In this document: positions 46,541 through 54,971 of the stretch, piece by piece
Numbering within the stretch: the stretch's first letter is position 1
Layout of the letters: every line of letters starts with the position of its first letter
Assembly (NCBI GenBank): GCA_038252945.1
Contig: JBBSHN010000003.1
Coordinates: 1-64,000, forward strand
Direction of reading: 5' to 3'
Length of the DNA: 64,000 nucleotides
From: JAUJOE01 sp038252945
Lineage (GTDB): Bacteria > Actinomycetota > Actinomycetes > Propionibacteriales > Nocardioidaceae
Program-made: the position numbers and the translations under genes
Notes under the pieces: model-generated
The model's input: the letters and a program-made list of their open reading frames with translations, nothing else
The model's database searches: none
What the model was told of the DNA's origin: nothing

Positions 46541-47803
46541 ATGAAGGCCACTGGATCGTTCGTCGACATCCTCGACGGCATCGCCGTGCAGCGCCGTGTA
46601 GTGGCACGCGAAGAGGCGAAACTCGCAGGCCGGCTGGTGGCGTTCGTCGATGCCCGTCGGGCCAGCGATGCCGAGATCCAGGCAGCCGACGAGGTGGCCG
46701 GACGCGAGCCGCGGTTCAAGCCCGGTGAGTTCGCCGCCGATGAGCTGAGCTTGGCGACCACGTTGTCGGTCTACGATGTGCAGTGCCTGGTGGCCCGCAC
46801 GCGCCGGATCCAGCACCGGCTGCCGTCGGTGTGGGACGCCTGGCGCGCCGGTGACATCGACGGCGAAAAGGTGCGGCTAATCGACAAGTGCTTGCGCCGA
46901 CTGTGCAGTGAGAACGCGGCGTTCCGGCTCGAGCTCGAGGTTATCGACGCGGCCATCGCCAAGACGGCGAAGCAGCTGACGTCGTGGCTGGAGCGGTTCG
47001 TAGCTCACATGGAGCCCGACCAGCACAGGGAGCGCGAGATAGCGCAGCTGAAGGACCGATACGTCTCGAACCGTCCCGGGCTCGACGGCACGCGGTTCCT
47101 CACCGCGATGGGCTCGACGTACGACGTGCAGGCGACCGATCAGCGGCTCAATGAGCTGGCGTACGGGTTCGGTGCGAGCGACCCGCGGACAATGGACCAG
47201 CGCCGCTCCGACGCCTTGTTCGACCTGCTGCTCGGTCGGATCGCTGGTCAGGACACCGGCGCCGTCAGCACGACGATCGGTGTGGACGTCCCGGTCACGT
47301 CACTGGTGGGTGACTCCGATACGCCGGGTCAGCTGATCGACCGGTCTGGCACGGTCCCGGCGTCACTGATCCGCGATCTGGCTGCCCGGCCCGGCACGTT
47401 GTTCTACCGACTGCTGACCGACCCGGTGGGCGGTCTTCTGGACGTCACCGAAATGGGGCGCTTCGCCTCGAAGAAGCTTGGGTGGGCGCTGGATTTCCGG
47501 GCCGGCAGCTGCATCTTCCCGACCTGCGGAGTCACCGCGACGAGTTGCGACCACGACCACCACGTCCCAGCGCCTGAGGGTGCGACCGCCGGTTGGAACC
47601 TTGATCCGGAATGCCGACGCCAGCACCGGGCCAAGACCTCCGCCGGGTTCAGAACCAGCCGGGCTGGACCGATCGTCACGGTGACCACCCCGATCGGCCA
47701 GACCTACACCCGCACCGACGATCCACTCCCGGTCGAGGACTGGGCAACCGACCCGATCGACGAGCATCACATCGACGAGGTAGACCGACGCAACGTGGCT
47801 TGA
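46541..47803 (+). CDS. DUF222 / HNH endonuclease domain protein (13E12-repeat family)
   Basis: 420 residues from ATG 46541. The N-terminal two thirds is DUF222 (DELSLATTLSVYDVQCLVARTR, VWDAWRAGDIDGEKVRLID). The C-terminal HNH part shows CIFPTCGVTATSCDHDHHVP and NLDPECRRQHRAKTSAGF, with the paired Cys and His residues. Such genes are multicopy and mobile-like in actinobacteria, as the M. tuberculosis 13E12 repeats. Activity is unproven. It lies beside restriction and toxin relics, between guaB and groEL, and converges on groEL 31 bases away. Confidence 0.88.
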   Translation: MKATGSFVDILDGIAVQRRVVAREEAKLAGRLVAFVDARRASDAEIQAADEVAGREPRFKPGEFAADELSLATTLSVYDVQCLVARTRRIQHRLPSVWDAWRAGDIDGEKVRLIDKCLRRLCSENAAFRLELEVIDAAIAKTAKQLTSWLERFVAHMEPDQHREREIAQLKDRYVSNRPGLDGTRFLTAMGSTYDVQATDQRLNELAYGFGASDPRTMDQRRSDALFDLLLGRIAGQDTGAVSTTIGVDVPVTSLVGDSDTPGQLIDRSGTVPASLIRDLAARPGTLFYRLLTDPVGGLLDVTEMGRFASKKLGWALDFRAGSCIFPTCGVTATSCDHDHHVPAPEGATAGWNLDPECRRQHRAKTSAGFRTSRAGPIVTVTTPIGQTYTRTDDPLPVEDWATDPIDEHHIDEVDRRNVA

Positions 47804-47834
47804 CCTCGGCTTCCTGGCGGTCGAACTCCGCTGG

Positions 47835-49460
47835 CTAGTGGGAGTGCCCGTGGCTGTGGCCGTGACCGTTAGCCTCCGCGTCCGTCTCTTCAGGCTTCTC
47901 GACGATCAGCGTCTCGGTGGTGAGCAGCAGCGCCGCGATGGAGGCGGCGTTTTCCAGTGCCGACCGGGTGACCTTGACCGGGTCGAGAACGCCCTGCTTC
48001 ACCAGGTCGCCGTACTTTCCGGTGTCGGCGTTGTAACCGTTGCCTGCGCCGGCTTCGCGCACCTTCGCCACAACGACGTAACCCTGCTCACCGCCGTTCT
48101 CGGCGATCCACCGCAATGGCTCGTCGACTGCCCGCCGAACAATCTCCACGCCGGTCTTCTCATCACTGGTGGAGCCGAGGCTGGCGCGAAGAGTGGCTGC
48201 CGCGTGGACCAGCGCAGAGCCGCCGCCGGCGACGAGGCCCTCCTCGATGGCCGCCCGGGTGGCCGACACTGCGTCTTCGATGCGGTGCTTCTTCTCCTTG
48301 AGCTCGACCTCCGTGGCTGCACCCACCTTGATGACGCAGACACCACCAGCGAGCTTCGCGAGCCGCTCCTGCAGCTTCTCGCGGTCCCAGTCAGAGTCGG
48401 TGTTCTCGATCTCGGTGCGGATCTGGCCTACTCGGGCCTGTACCTCGGCGTGGTCGCCTCTGCCGTCGACGATGGTCGTGTTGTCCTTGGTGACAACCAC
48501 CCGGCGCGCCTGACCCAGCACCTCAATGCCTACTTGGTCGAGCTTGAGGCCCACCTCGGGCGCGACTACCTGGGCGCCGGTCAGTACGGCGATGTCTTGC
48601 AGCATGGCCTTGCGGCGGTCACCGAAGGCGGGAGCTTTCACCGCGACCGCCTGGAATGTGCCGCGGATCTTGTTGACCACCAGCGTCGACAAAGCCTCCC
48701 CGTCGACATCCTCCGCGACGACGAACAGCGGCTTGCCCGCTTGGACGACCTTCTCGAGCAGCGGGAGAAGGTCGGTGATCGCGGAGATCTTCCCCTGGTT
48801 GATGAGAATGTACGGCTCGTCGAGCACGGCTTCCATACGCTCGGCGTCGGTCACGAAGTACGGCGAGATGTAGCCCTTGTCGAACTGCATGCCTTCGGTG
48901 AACTCGAGCTCGGTGCCGAGAGTGTTGGACTCCTCGACGGTGATGACCCCGTCCTTGCCCACCTTGTCGAACGCCTGCGCGATGAGCTCACCGATGCGGG
49001 CGTCACGGGCGGAAATCGTGGCGACGTTAGCCATGTCGGCGGTCGAGTCGACCTCGCGGGCGCCCTTCAGCAGAGCCTTGTTGACCGCAACGACAGCCTT
49101 GTCGATTCCGCGCTTGAGCTCCATAGGGTTCGCCCCGGCTGCCACGGCGCGGAGGCCCTGGTGCACCAGAGCCTGAGCAATCACGGTCGCCGTCGTCGTG
49201 CCGTCGCCTGCGACGTCATTGGTCTTGGTTGCGACCTCCTTGGCCAGTTGCGCGCCAAGATTCTCGAACGGGTCGTCCAGTTCCACCTCACGAGCAACGG
49301 TCACGCCGTCGTTCGTCATCGTCGGGGCGCCCCACTTCTTGTCCAGAACGACATAGCGGCCACGTGGGCCCAGGGTGACCTTGACGGTGTTGGCCAGCTG
49401 GTCGACCCCACGCTCAAGTGCGCGGCGGGCGTCTTCGTCGAACGCGAGAATCTTCGGCAT
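47835..49460 (-). CDS. groEL: Chaperonin GroEL, His-rich tail type
   Basis: 541 residues. Starts MPKILAFDEDARRALERGV; TLGPRGRYVVLDKKWG and NDVAGDGTTTATV form the ATP site with catalytic Asp; VAGGGSALVHAAA and TGKYGDLVKQGVLDP follow. The C-terminus is HGHSHGHSH instead of the GGM-rich tail. This is the feature of mycobacterial GroEL1-type chaperonins, which also sit behind groES. GAAGGA lies about 8 bases before the ATG. The groES-groEL gap of 141 bases carries two overlapping hairpins. Confidence 0.97.
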   Translation of the reverse strand: MPKILAFDEDARRALERGVDQLANTVKVTLGPRGRYVVLDKKWGAPTMTNDGVTVAREVELDDPFENLGAQLAKEVATKTNDVAGDGTTTATVIAQALVHQGLRAVAAGANPMELKRGIDKAVVAVNKALLKGAREVDSTADMANVATISARDARIGELIAQAFDKVGKDGVITVEESNTLGTELEFTEGMQFDKGYISPYFVTDAERMEAVLDEPYILINQGKISAITDLLPLLEKVVQAGKPLFVVAEDVDGEALSTLVVNKIRGTFQAVAVKAPAFGDRRKAMLQDIAVLTGAQVVAPEVGLKLDQVGIEVLGQARRVVVTKDNTTIVDGRGDHAEVQARVGQIRTEIENTDSDWDREKLQERLAKLAGGVCVIKVGAATEVELKEKKHRIEDAVSATRAAIEEGLVAGGGSALVHAAATLRASLGSTSDEKTGVEIVRRAVDEPLRWIAENGGEQGYVVVAKVREAGAGNGYNADTGKYGDLVKQGVLDPVKVTRSALENAASIAALLLTTETLIVEKPEETDAEANGHGHSHGHSH

Positions 49461-49529
49461 GACAGGTGTCCTTCGTAACGCTTCTTTGTGTAGCGGTGGC
49501 AGATGCCGCCGCCTGGCTCAGCAGCGGGA

Positions 49530-49578
49530 GGGGTGAAAGATGCCTTCACCCCGGCGGTCCGGTACCGGACCGCCGGGG
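49530..49578 (-). promoter_or_regulatory. Two overlapping, mutually exclusive hairpins between groES and groEL
   Basis: A perfect 30-base palindrome (49549-49578, arm CCCCGGCGGTCCGGT) overlaps a second inverted repeat, GGGGTGAA (49530-49537) with TTCACCCC (49545-49552). They share bases 49549-49552, so they cannot form fully together. No T-tract follows on the groEL side. It could be a processing, attenuation or mRNA-stability element setting the groES:groEL ratio. Confidence 0.6.
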
Positions 49579-49601
49579 CGGGCATTGACTCAGTCGGTGA
49601 C

Positions 49602-49898
49602 TTACTTGTTGACCACGGCGAGCACGTCGCGGGCCGACAAGATCAGGTACTCCTCGCCGGAGTACTTGACCTCGGTACCGCCGTACTTGCTGTAGATGAC
49701 GGTGTCGCCCACCGAGATGTCGAGGGGGACGCGGTTACCGCTGTCGTCCACGCGGCCGGGGCCGACTGCGAGAACTTCGCCCTCCTGGGGCTTTTCCTTC
49801 GCGGTATCGGGGATGACCAATCCGGATGCCGTTGTCTGCTCGGCCTCCAGGGTACGGACGAGAATGCGGTCTTCGAGCGGCTTGATGCTGACAGACAC
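49602..49898 (-). CDS. groES: Co-chaperonin GroES
   Basis: 98 residues, standard length. IKPLEDRILVRTLEAEQTTASGLVIP includes the mobile loop that binds GroEL; GEVLAVGPGRVDDSGNRVPLDI, YSKYGGTEVKYSGEEYLIL and the terminal VLAVVNK are typical. It caps the GroEL ring. First gene of the operon; a CIRCE element lies about 140 bases upstream, predicting HrcA control. Confidence 0.97.
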   Translation of the reverse strand: MSVSIKPLEDRILVRTLEAEQTTASGLVIPDTAKEKPQEGEVLAVGPGRVDDSGNRVPLDISVGDTVIYSKYGGTEVKYSGEEYLILSARDVLAVVNK

Positions 49899-49995
49899 GT
49901 GCTGACCTCACCTTTCGCGGGATGAGATAGTGCGCTTGTATGCGGATGTGAGTTGCGAGGAGCTCCGTCGTCGCGGGTGCCGGACTGCTCGCGGG

Positions 49996-50019
49996 TGGCA
50001 CTCTCGCATGGAAGTGCCA
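49996..50019. promoter_or_regulatory. Second, degenerate CIRCE-like inverted repeat
   Basis: TGGCACT (49996-50002) and AGTGCCA (50013-50019) are exact inverted repeats. They share GCACT/AGTGC with CIRCE, but the gap is 10 bases where the canonical element has 11 between these cores. It lies between the good CIRCE and groES. It might be a second HrcA contact or a decayed copy. Confidence 0.35.
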
Positions 50020-50039
50020 TCTCCGAATCTATGCCGTCG

Positions 50040-50066
50040 TTAGCACTCGGTCAAGCCGAGTGCCAG
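50040..50066. promoter_or_regulatory. CIRCE operator (HrcA site) upstream of groES
   Basis: TTAGCACTC (50040-50048), 9-base spacer, GAGTGCCAG (50058-50066). The left arm is a perfect match to the CIRCE consensus TTAGCACTC-N9-GAGTGCTAA, and the right arm has two mismatches at the end. It should bind HrcA and repress groESL at normal temperature. It lies 28 bases before the divergent methyltransferase start, so that gene may also be affected. Confidence 0.88.
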
Positions 50067-50094
50067 CCGCATCTGGCGTCGGGAAGGAGGAGCC

Positions 50095-51258
50095 CTGGAC
50101 GCGACGACGTTCGAGCAACTGCTGACCCCCTACGGACAGCTGATCCTGCGGGAGGCCACGGCAGCGTACGACGCCGGACCGCTGCAAGCCGCCAGCCAAC
50201 TTTCGGTGCGCCACTCCTCCGATCTGGTTGCTGCGGCGCTCACCCAAGTGGTGTTGCGACAACGGGCCGTCAAGAAGTTCGGTGACGTCGCGGGATCCAT
50301 GTACTTCACGCCCACCGGTCTGGAGCAGGCAACAACTAGCCGGGTTGCCGAGCATCGGGCCGCTCGCATCGCCGCCGCCTCTCCGCGTGGAGTTCTCGAC
50401 GGCTGTTGCGGGATCGGCGGTGATCTGGTGGCGCTGGGTCGCGCCGGACTCACCGTGGCGGGAGTGGACACCGACGACGTGCACCTGGCGGTCGCGCGAG
50501 CAAATCTGACAGCCTTGGGAGTTCCGGGTGCCGTGCAGGTGGCGGACGTCACCGCGTTGGACCTGAGCCCGTTTGACGTCGTGTACGCCGACCCGAGTCG
50601 CCGAGCCGCCCGTGGCCGGGTCTTCAACGTCGCGGACTACACGCCACCGTGGTCTTTCGTGTCGTCGTTGCTGGCGCGTCAGGCATGTATCAAGGTCGCC
50701 CCCGGTATTCCGCGTGACCTGGTTCCGGTCGGTGTTGAGACCGAGTGGGTGAGCCTTACAGGCGAGGTCAAGGAGGCGAGTTTGTGGTCGCCGCACCTAG
50801 CGACTGTGCGCCGCCGGGCCACCGTCATCAGAGGCAGCGGCCTGGCCACACTGACCAACGAGGACGACGACGGAACCCCGGACGTCCGGCCGATCGGCCA
50901 GTGGTTCTACGAACCCGACGGCGCTGTCATCCGAGCCGGTCTCGTCACCGCTGTAGCTGCTGCAGTCGGCGGCGGTCTCATCGATGAGCACATCGCCTAC
51001 GTGACCGCTGACAAACCGAGCGCGACGCCGTTCGCCCGCTGCTTTGAGGTGCTCGAGGTCTTGCCGTACCGGGAGAAGATGCTCAAGGCGGCGCTGCGCG
51101 ATCGCGACATCGGCGTCTTGACGATCAAGAAGCGGGGAGTGGCCGTGGCACCAGAGGACATGCGGAAGCGGCTTGCATTGCGCGGCAGCCAGCACGCGAC
51201 CATCGTGCTCACAAGGGCCGCCGGCCGCGGGGTCGCTCTGCTGGTGCGACCGGCTTAA
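50095..51258 (+). CDS. SAM-dependent methyltransferase with THUMP-like C-terminal domain
   Basis: 387 residues if begun at CTG 50095. No ATG, GTG or TTG precedes GTG 50206 in frame, but protein-like sequence (DATTFEQLLTPYGQLILREA) continues upstream, and GGAAGGAGG at 50082-50090 lies 4 bases before this CTG. The methyltransferase core has VLDGCCGIGGDLVALG (motif I), VAGVDTDD (II), FDVVYADPSRR (catalytic DPxR-like) and the late RGSQHATIVLTRAAGRGVALLV of the THUMP-like domain. It probably modifies RNA. It diverges from groES, and CIRCE lies just upstream. Confidence 0.82.
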   Translation: MDATTFEQLLTPYGQLILREATAAYDAGPLQAASQLSVRHSSDLVAAALTQVVLRQRAVKKFGDVAGSMYFTPTGLEQATTSRVAEHRAARIAAASPRGVLDGCCGIGGDLVALGRAGLTVAGVDTDDVHLAVARANLTALGVPGAVQVADVTALDLSPFDVVYADPSRRAARGRVFNVADYTPPWSFVSSLLARQACIKVAPGIPRDLVPVGVETEWVSLTGEVKEASLWSPHLATVRRRATVIRGSGLATLTNEDDDGTPDVRPIGQWFYEPDGAVIRAGLVTAVAAAVGGGLIDEHIAYVTADKPSATPFARCFEVLEVLPYREKMLKAALRDRDIGVLTIKKRGVAVAPEDMRKRLALRGSQHATIVLTRAAGRGVALLVRPA

Positions 51259-51281
51259 TTGCCTGGGGCCTGGCAGTTCCG

Positions 51282-52370
51282 TCACCCGACGATCTGGGTG
51301 ACGGGCATCGAGGAGTCGGCGGTCAGATCCAGCCTGGACGGAGCGCGGTTGCGTCGTACCAGCTCTGCGCCAAGTGCTGCGACCATGGCGCCGTTGTCGG
51401 TGCAAAGCCGACGCGGGGGGACACGTACGGCGATGCCGTGCCTTTGGGCCCGCTGCTGTGTCAGAGCCCGCAGTCTGGAGTTCGCTGCTACGCCTCCTCC
51501 CAGCAAGAGGTCCCGGGTCCCGGTCGTCAAGCAGGCGTCGACCGCCTTGCGAGTCAAGACATCGCACACGGCTTCTTGGAAAGACGCGGCCACGTCGTTG
51601 ACTGGCACGGGCTCGCCAGCCCGCTCCCGCGCCTCGACCCACCGTGCGACCGCGGTCTTCAGCCCGCTGAACGAGAAGTCGAACCGATGCCGTTGAAGGT
51701 CTCGGCCACTCGTCAGCCCGCGGGGGAAATCGATCGTTACCGATCCCTCGTCGGCCGCACGGTCGACGTACGGACCTCCGGGAAAGGGCAAGCCGAGCAG
51801 TCTCGCCACCTTGTCGAACGCCTCACCGGCCGCGTCGTCGATCGTGGCGCCGAGCGGCTCAACTGTGGCAGTGACGTCATGCACGAGTAACAGGCTCGAG
51901 TGACCTCCGCTCACCAGCAGCGCAATGCATGACTCCGGCAGCGGGCCGTGCTCCAGCTGGTCGACAGCCACATGCGCGGCCAGGTGATTGACGCCATAGA
52001 GCGGTTTGCCGAGGCTGACCGCCAGAGCCTTCGCGGCTGCCACCCCGATGAGCAGGGCTCCCGTCAAGCCAGGACCGGCTGTTACCGCAATGGCGTCGCA
52101 GTCCGCCAGCTCCACTCCTGCCGTCTCGCAGGCAAGCTCCAGGGTCGGAATCATTGCGTCCAGGTGCGCCCGGCTCGCCACTTCGGGTACAACGCCGCCG
52201 AACCGCGCGTGTTCATCCACGCTGGACGCCACCGCGTCAGCCAACAGGGCGTCGCCCAAGACGATGCCCACACCTGTCTCGTCACACGACGTCTCGATGC
52301 CTAGCACCAGCGGTTGTGCCGTGCGCTGCCATGCCGCGCGGTTGCCCTTCGACAGCGCGGTGTGATCCAC
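51282..52370 (-). CDS. tsaD: tRNA N6-adenosine threonylcarbamoyltransferase
   Basis: 362 residues. LVLGIETSCDETGVGIV begins the ASKHA fold. GPGLTGALLIGVAAAKALA, the metal-binding HxxxH in GVNHLAAHVA, LLVSGGHSSLLLV, DFSFSGLKTAV and LLLGGGVAANSRLR follow, and CTDNGAMVA supplies the Asp ligand. It transfers threonylcarbamoyl to A37 of ANN-decoding tRNAs together with TsaB and TsaE, encoded just upstream on the same strand. GTG start at 52370; ribosome site weak. Confidence 0.96.
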   Translation of the reverse strand: MDHTALSKGNRAAWQRTAQPLVLGIETSCDETGVGIVLGDALLADAVASSVDEHARFGGVVPEVASRAHLDAMIPTLELACETAGVELADCDAIAVTAGPGLTGALLIGVAAAKALAVSLGKPLYGVNHLAAHVAVDQLEHGPLPESCIALLVSGGHSSLLLVHDVTATVEPLGATIDDAAGEAFDKVARLLGLPFPGGPYVDRAADEGSVTIDFPRGLTSGRDLQRHRFDFSFSGLKTAVARWVEARERAGEPVPVNDVAASFQEAVCDVLTRKAVDACLTTGTRDLLLGGGVAANSRLRALTQQRAQRHGIAVRVPPRRLCTDNGAMVAALGAELVRRNRAPSRLDLTADSSMPVTQIVG

Positions 52371-52406
52371 GACTTGAATTGTGCCCGGCCGCGACCCTGC
52401 GACCTG

Positions 52407-52862
52407 TCAGAGTCGCTTCTGCAGCACCCAAGCGTCGACTTGGCCGCTGTAGTAGCGCTCGCGCCGGTCCAGAATCTCGAAGCCTAGGCGCTCGTACAAT
52501 CGCCGCGCGCCGACGTTGTCGGCCGCGACCTCGAGCAGGACGCGTCTGCACCCTCGTTGACGGGCTGTGGAGACGAGCGCCTCGACCAGCCGTCTGCCTA
52601 AGTCGTGTCGACGGGCAGCCTCGACGACGCCAATCCGAAAGAGGTCGGCAACGTCGTCGGTCAGCCGTAGAAACGCATAGCCGACAACGACGTCGCCGGC
52701 CACCATCACCAGGACTTCACCGGCGTGCGTTTCAAGCTCCTCGGAGACGGCGTGCTCAGACCAGGCGTCCTTGCCACCAAAGATCTCCACATCCAGCCCC
52801 GCCAATTTTGAAGCGTCCGCTGCGGTGGCCGTTCGCATGACCGCGCCGCCATCACCGCTCAC
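52407..52862 (-). CDS. rimI: Ribosomal protein S18-alanine N-acetyltransferase
   Basis: 151 residues of the GNAT fold: MRTATAADASKLAGLDVEIF, VVGYAFLRLTDDVADLFRIGV, the acetyl-CoA loop ARRHDLGRRLVEALV and VAADNVGARRLYERLGFE, ending RRERYYSGQVDAWVLQK as in RimI. It acetylates the N-terminus of S18 or related proteins. The start overlaps the tsaB stop (GTGA), the common tsaB-rimI-tsaD arrangement. Confidence 0.92.
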   Translation of the reverse strand: MSGDGGAVMRTATAADASKLAGLDVEIFGGKDAWSEHAVSEELETHAGEVLVMVAGDVVVGYAFLRLTDDVADLFRIGVVEAARRHDLGRRLVEALVSTARQRGCRRVLLEVAADNVGARRLYERLGFEILDRRERYYSGQVDAWVLQKRL

Positions 52863-53497
52863 AAGACTCGCTTTGGCGCTGCCGGTCCGCTGACATCGGG
52901 ACGACGCAGGTACAGCGGAATTGCTGGCAGCGGAGCCACCCGCTGCTCGATGAGCAGCCGGGCGAGTTCGGCCGCCGAGGGATACTCCGGCGGTACGGCG
53001 TTTGGGAAGTGCTGCGGGTACAGCACGGCGCCTCGTCCAGCGACGGGCAGGTCGGTCGCGACGGACGCCGGTGGTCCGACCGCGGGCTCACTCAACCGGA
53101 CAGCGTCGCGGTCGTACCGAGCCCAATACACCTCTTTGCGCCTCGCATCTGCGCAAACCAGCAAGGGCTCCATCAGCCGGGCGCCCGCCGCAACAACGTC
53201 CAGCGAGCAGGCTCCGTGCACAGGGATGTCCAAGGCAGCACCCATCGTCTTTGCCGTGACAACACCGACGCGTAATCCGGTGAAGGGTCCTGGTCCAACG
53301 CCGACAGCAATGGCTCGGAGATCCCGAGCGCTCGCTTCGGCATCTCGCAGCACCCGGTCGATGACTGGAGCCAGCAGCTCGCCGTGCTTCATCGGATCGA
53401 TCTCCTTGTGCTCGGCCACGACGTCCGTGCCGTCGTGCACCGCAGCCGTCACAGCAGCGCTGGACGTGTCGAACGCAAGTACCAGACCTGGCGTCAC
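52859..53497 (-). CDS. tsaB: t6A-synthesis protein TsaB
   Basis: 212 residues from GTG 53497, overlapping the tsaE stop (GTGA). LVLAFDTSSAAVTAAV is the degenerate ASKHA start, then MKHGELLAPVIDRVL, VGVGPGPFTGLRVGVVTAKTM and CADARRKEVYWARY. It is the non-catalytic scaffold that pairs with TsaD. The longer open frame upstream overlaps tsaE and is not used. Confidence 0.94.
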   Translation of the reverse strand: MTPGLVLAFDTSSAAVTAAVHDGTDVVAEHKEIDPMKHGELLAPVIDRVLRDAEASARDLRAIAVGVGPGPFTGLRVGVVTAKTMGAALDIPVHGACSLDVVAAGARLMEPLLVCADARRKEVYWARYDRDAVRLSEPAVGPPASVATDLPVAGRGAVLYPQHFPNAVPPEYPSAAELARLLIEQRVAPLPAIPLYLRRPDVSGPAAPKRVL

Positions 53498-54003
53498 TGG
53501 GCTTCGGCTTCGAAGAGTCCCCCGAGCGGTACACCATCCCAGCGGGGACCCACCGAGGACACGACGACGACGCGGTCTTGCTCTCGATTCCACGAGCCGT
53601 CGCGCGCGAGCTCGATTCGCAGCCGGCTGTCCGACAACCCTGCACCGATGCCGTCTCCCCACTCGACGATCGTGACGGCAGTGTCGGCGAACGCGTCGAT
53701 GTCGAGATCTTCCAGCTCCGCTTCGCTGCTGAGGCGGTAGGCATCCACGTGAACCAGCGCCGGACCGTTGGATGTACTCGGGTGCACCCGTGCCAGAACG
53801 AAGGTCGGCGAGGTGACCTGACCATGTACCCCGAGCCCCTCCCCGACGCCGCGAGTGAAGGAGGTCTTTCCGGCTCCGAGCGCTCCGACGAGCAGCACCA
53901 CGTCGCCCGCCCGAAGCGACGCACCGAGTCGCCGGCCGAGCTCGAACGTCTCATCAGGAGACGAGCTGTTCAGTTCGAGAGACGCGACTTTTGGAGTGCT
54001 CAA
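53494..54003 (-). CDS. tsaE: t6A-synthesis ATPase TsaE
   Basis: 169 residues from TTG 54003, which overlaps the hydrolase stop (TTGA); no better start lies before the conserved part. The P-loop LVGALGAGKTSFTRGVGEGL, TSPTFVLARVH (switch region), HVDAYRLSS and IVEWGDGIG are typical TsaE motifs. It hydrolyses ATP to reset the TsaB-TsaD complex. About 15 more C-terminal residues than the shortest homologues. Confidence 0.94.
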   Translation of the reverse strand: MSTPKVASLELNSSSPDETFELGRRLGASLRAGDVVLLVGALGAGKTSFTRGVGEGLGVHGQVTSPTFVLARVHPSTSNGPALVHVDAYRLSSEAELEDLDIDAFADTAVTIVEWGDGIGAGLSDSRLRIELARDGSWNREQDRVVVVSSVGPRWDGVPLGGLFEAEAQ

Positions 54004-54971
54004 TTGGGAGCGCCCTGCGCACGAGCCACAAGGCGCCGCAGTGCGGCGTTCACCTGGTCGGCGCGCTCCAGAATGACCATGTGCCCGGCTCCGGGCACTT
54101 CGACGAACTCGGCGCTTGGCACCGCCTCGGCGATGCGGCGGCTATGCGAGATCGGCGTAATCGCATCTTTCCCTCCGCACAGCAGCAACGTGGGCACGCG
54201 TGAGAACGCGACAAGTGCCTTGCGCTTGTCGTGTGTGTTCATCCCTGGATAGAAGTCGGCAATGACCGAGAAAGGGGTAGTCGCGAGCATCTCGTCGGTG
54301 AAGTCGACGTACTCCGGCGGCACCTTGCCGCCGAACGCGAACTTGCGCGTGAACAGAAATCCGAGATCAGAACTCGCGCGTCGTCCGCCGTCTACCAGTC
54401 GCGATGCCAGCGCAAGAGTCGCCACGACAGCCGGTGAGAGCTGGTGGGCGACCCGTCCGCCCATACCCGGCAGGTTCAGCGACTGTCTCAGTCCTCCGGC
54501 ACTCGTCGACAGCATTGCCACCGCGACGACTCTCTCGCCGAACCATTCCGGATACTGGTCCGCGAGGGCCATGATCGTCATTCCACCCATCGAGTGGCCG
54601 ATGAGCACCACAGGACCATCGGGTACCTGCGTTCTCATGACTGCAGCGAGGTCAGCGCCGAGCTGATCGACGTTGCAGGACTTGCGGTCCGCACGGCCCG
54701 AGCGGCCGTGCGAGCGCTGATCGTAGAACACCAGCCGGTATCGGCTCCGCAGCTCCTCGCGCTGAAAGTGCCAACAGTCGAGATTGAGCGCGTAGCCGTG
54801 CACGAACACCAACGTCAGCGAGTCGGTGCGTGCTCGCGTGACGGCGGGCTCGTCCACCTCGGCGTACAGCTGGACCCCGTCGTCAGAGACGACGGTGCGA
54901 GGCTTGGACCGCAGCGCTTCGAACGGTGCGCTGCCAACTCGGGCACGCCGAGCCGCGAACTTCCGGGTCAC
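54000..54971 (-). CDS. Alpha/beta-fold hydrolase
   Basis: 323 residues. The alpha/beta hydrolase set is clear: FVHGYALNLDCWHFQ (oxyanion region), VFYDQRSHGRSGR, nucleophile Ser in LIGHSMGGMTIM, an acid in LLLCGGKDAITPI, and the catalytic His in PGAGHMVILERAD. The N-terminus is basic and may sit at the membrane. It lies between alr and tsaE with 4-base overlaps on both sides, a placement common in actinobacteria. Substrate unknown. Confidence 0.88.
   Translation of the reverse strand: MTRKFAARRARVGSAPFEALRSKPRTVVSDDGVQLYAEVDEPAVTRARTDSLTLVFVHGYALNLDCWHFQREELRSRYRLVFYDQRSHGRSGRADRKSCNVDQLGADLAAVMRTQVPDGPVVLIGHSMGGMTIMALADQYPEWFGERVVAVAMLSTSAGGLRQSLNLPGMGGRVAHQLSPAVVATLALASRLVDGGRRASSDLGFLFTRKFAFGGKVPPEYVDFTDEMLATTPFSVIADFYPGMNTHDKRKALVAFSRVPTLLLCGGKDAITPISHSRRIAEAVPSAEFVEVPGAGHMVILERADQVNAALRRLVARAQGAPN

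Noticed and set aside
47838..49478. 546-codon open frame antisense to groEL
   Set aside because: Long antisense frames are expected opposite highly biased GC-rich genes; GroEL on the other strand is certain. The same applies to the frames opposite glmS (57976-59250) and glmM (61028-62419).
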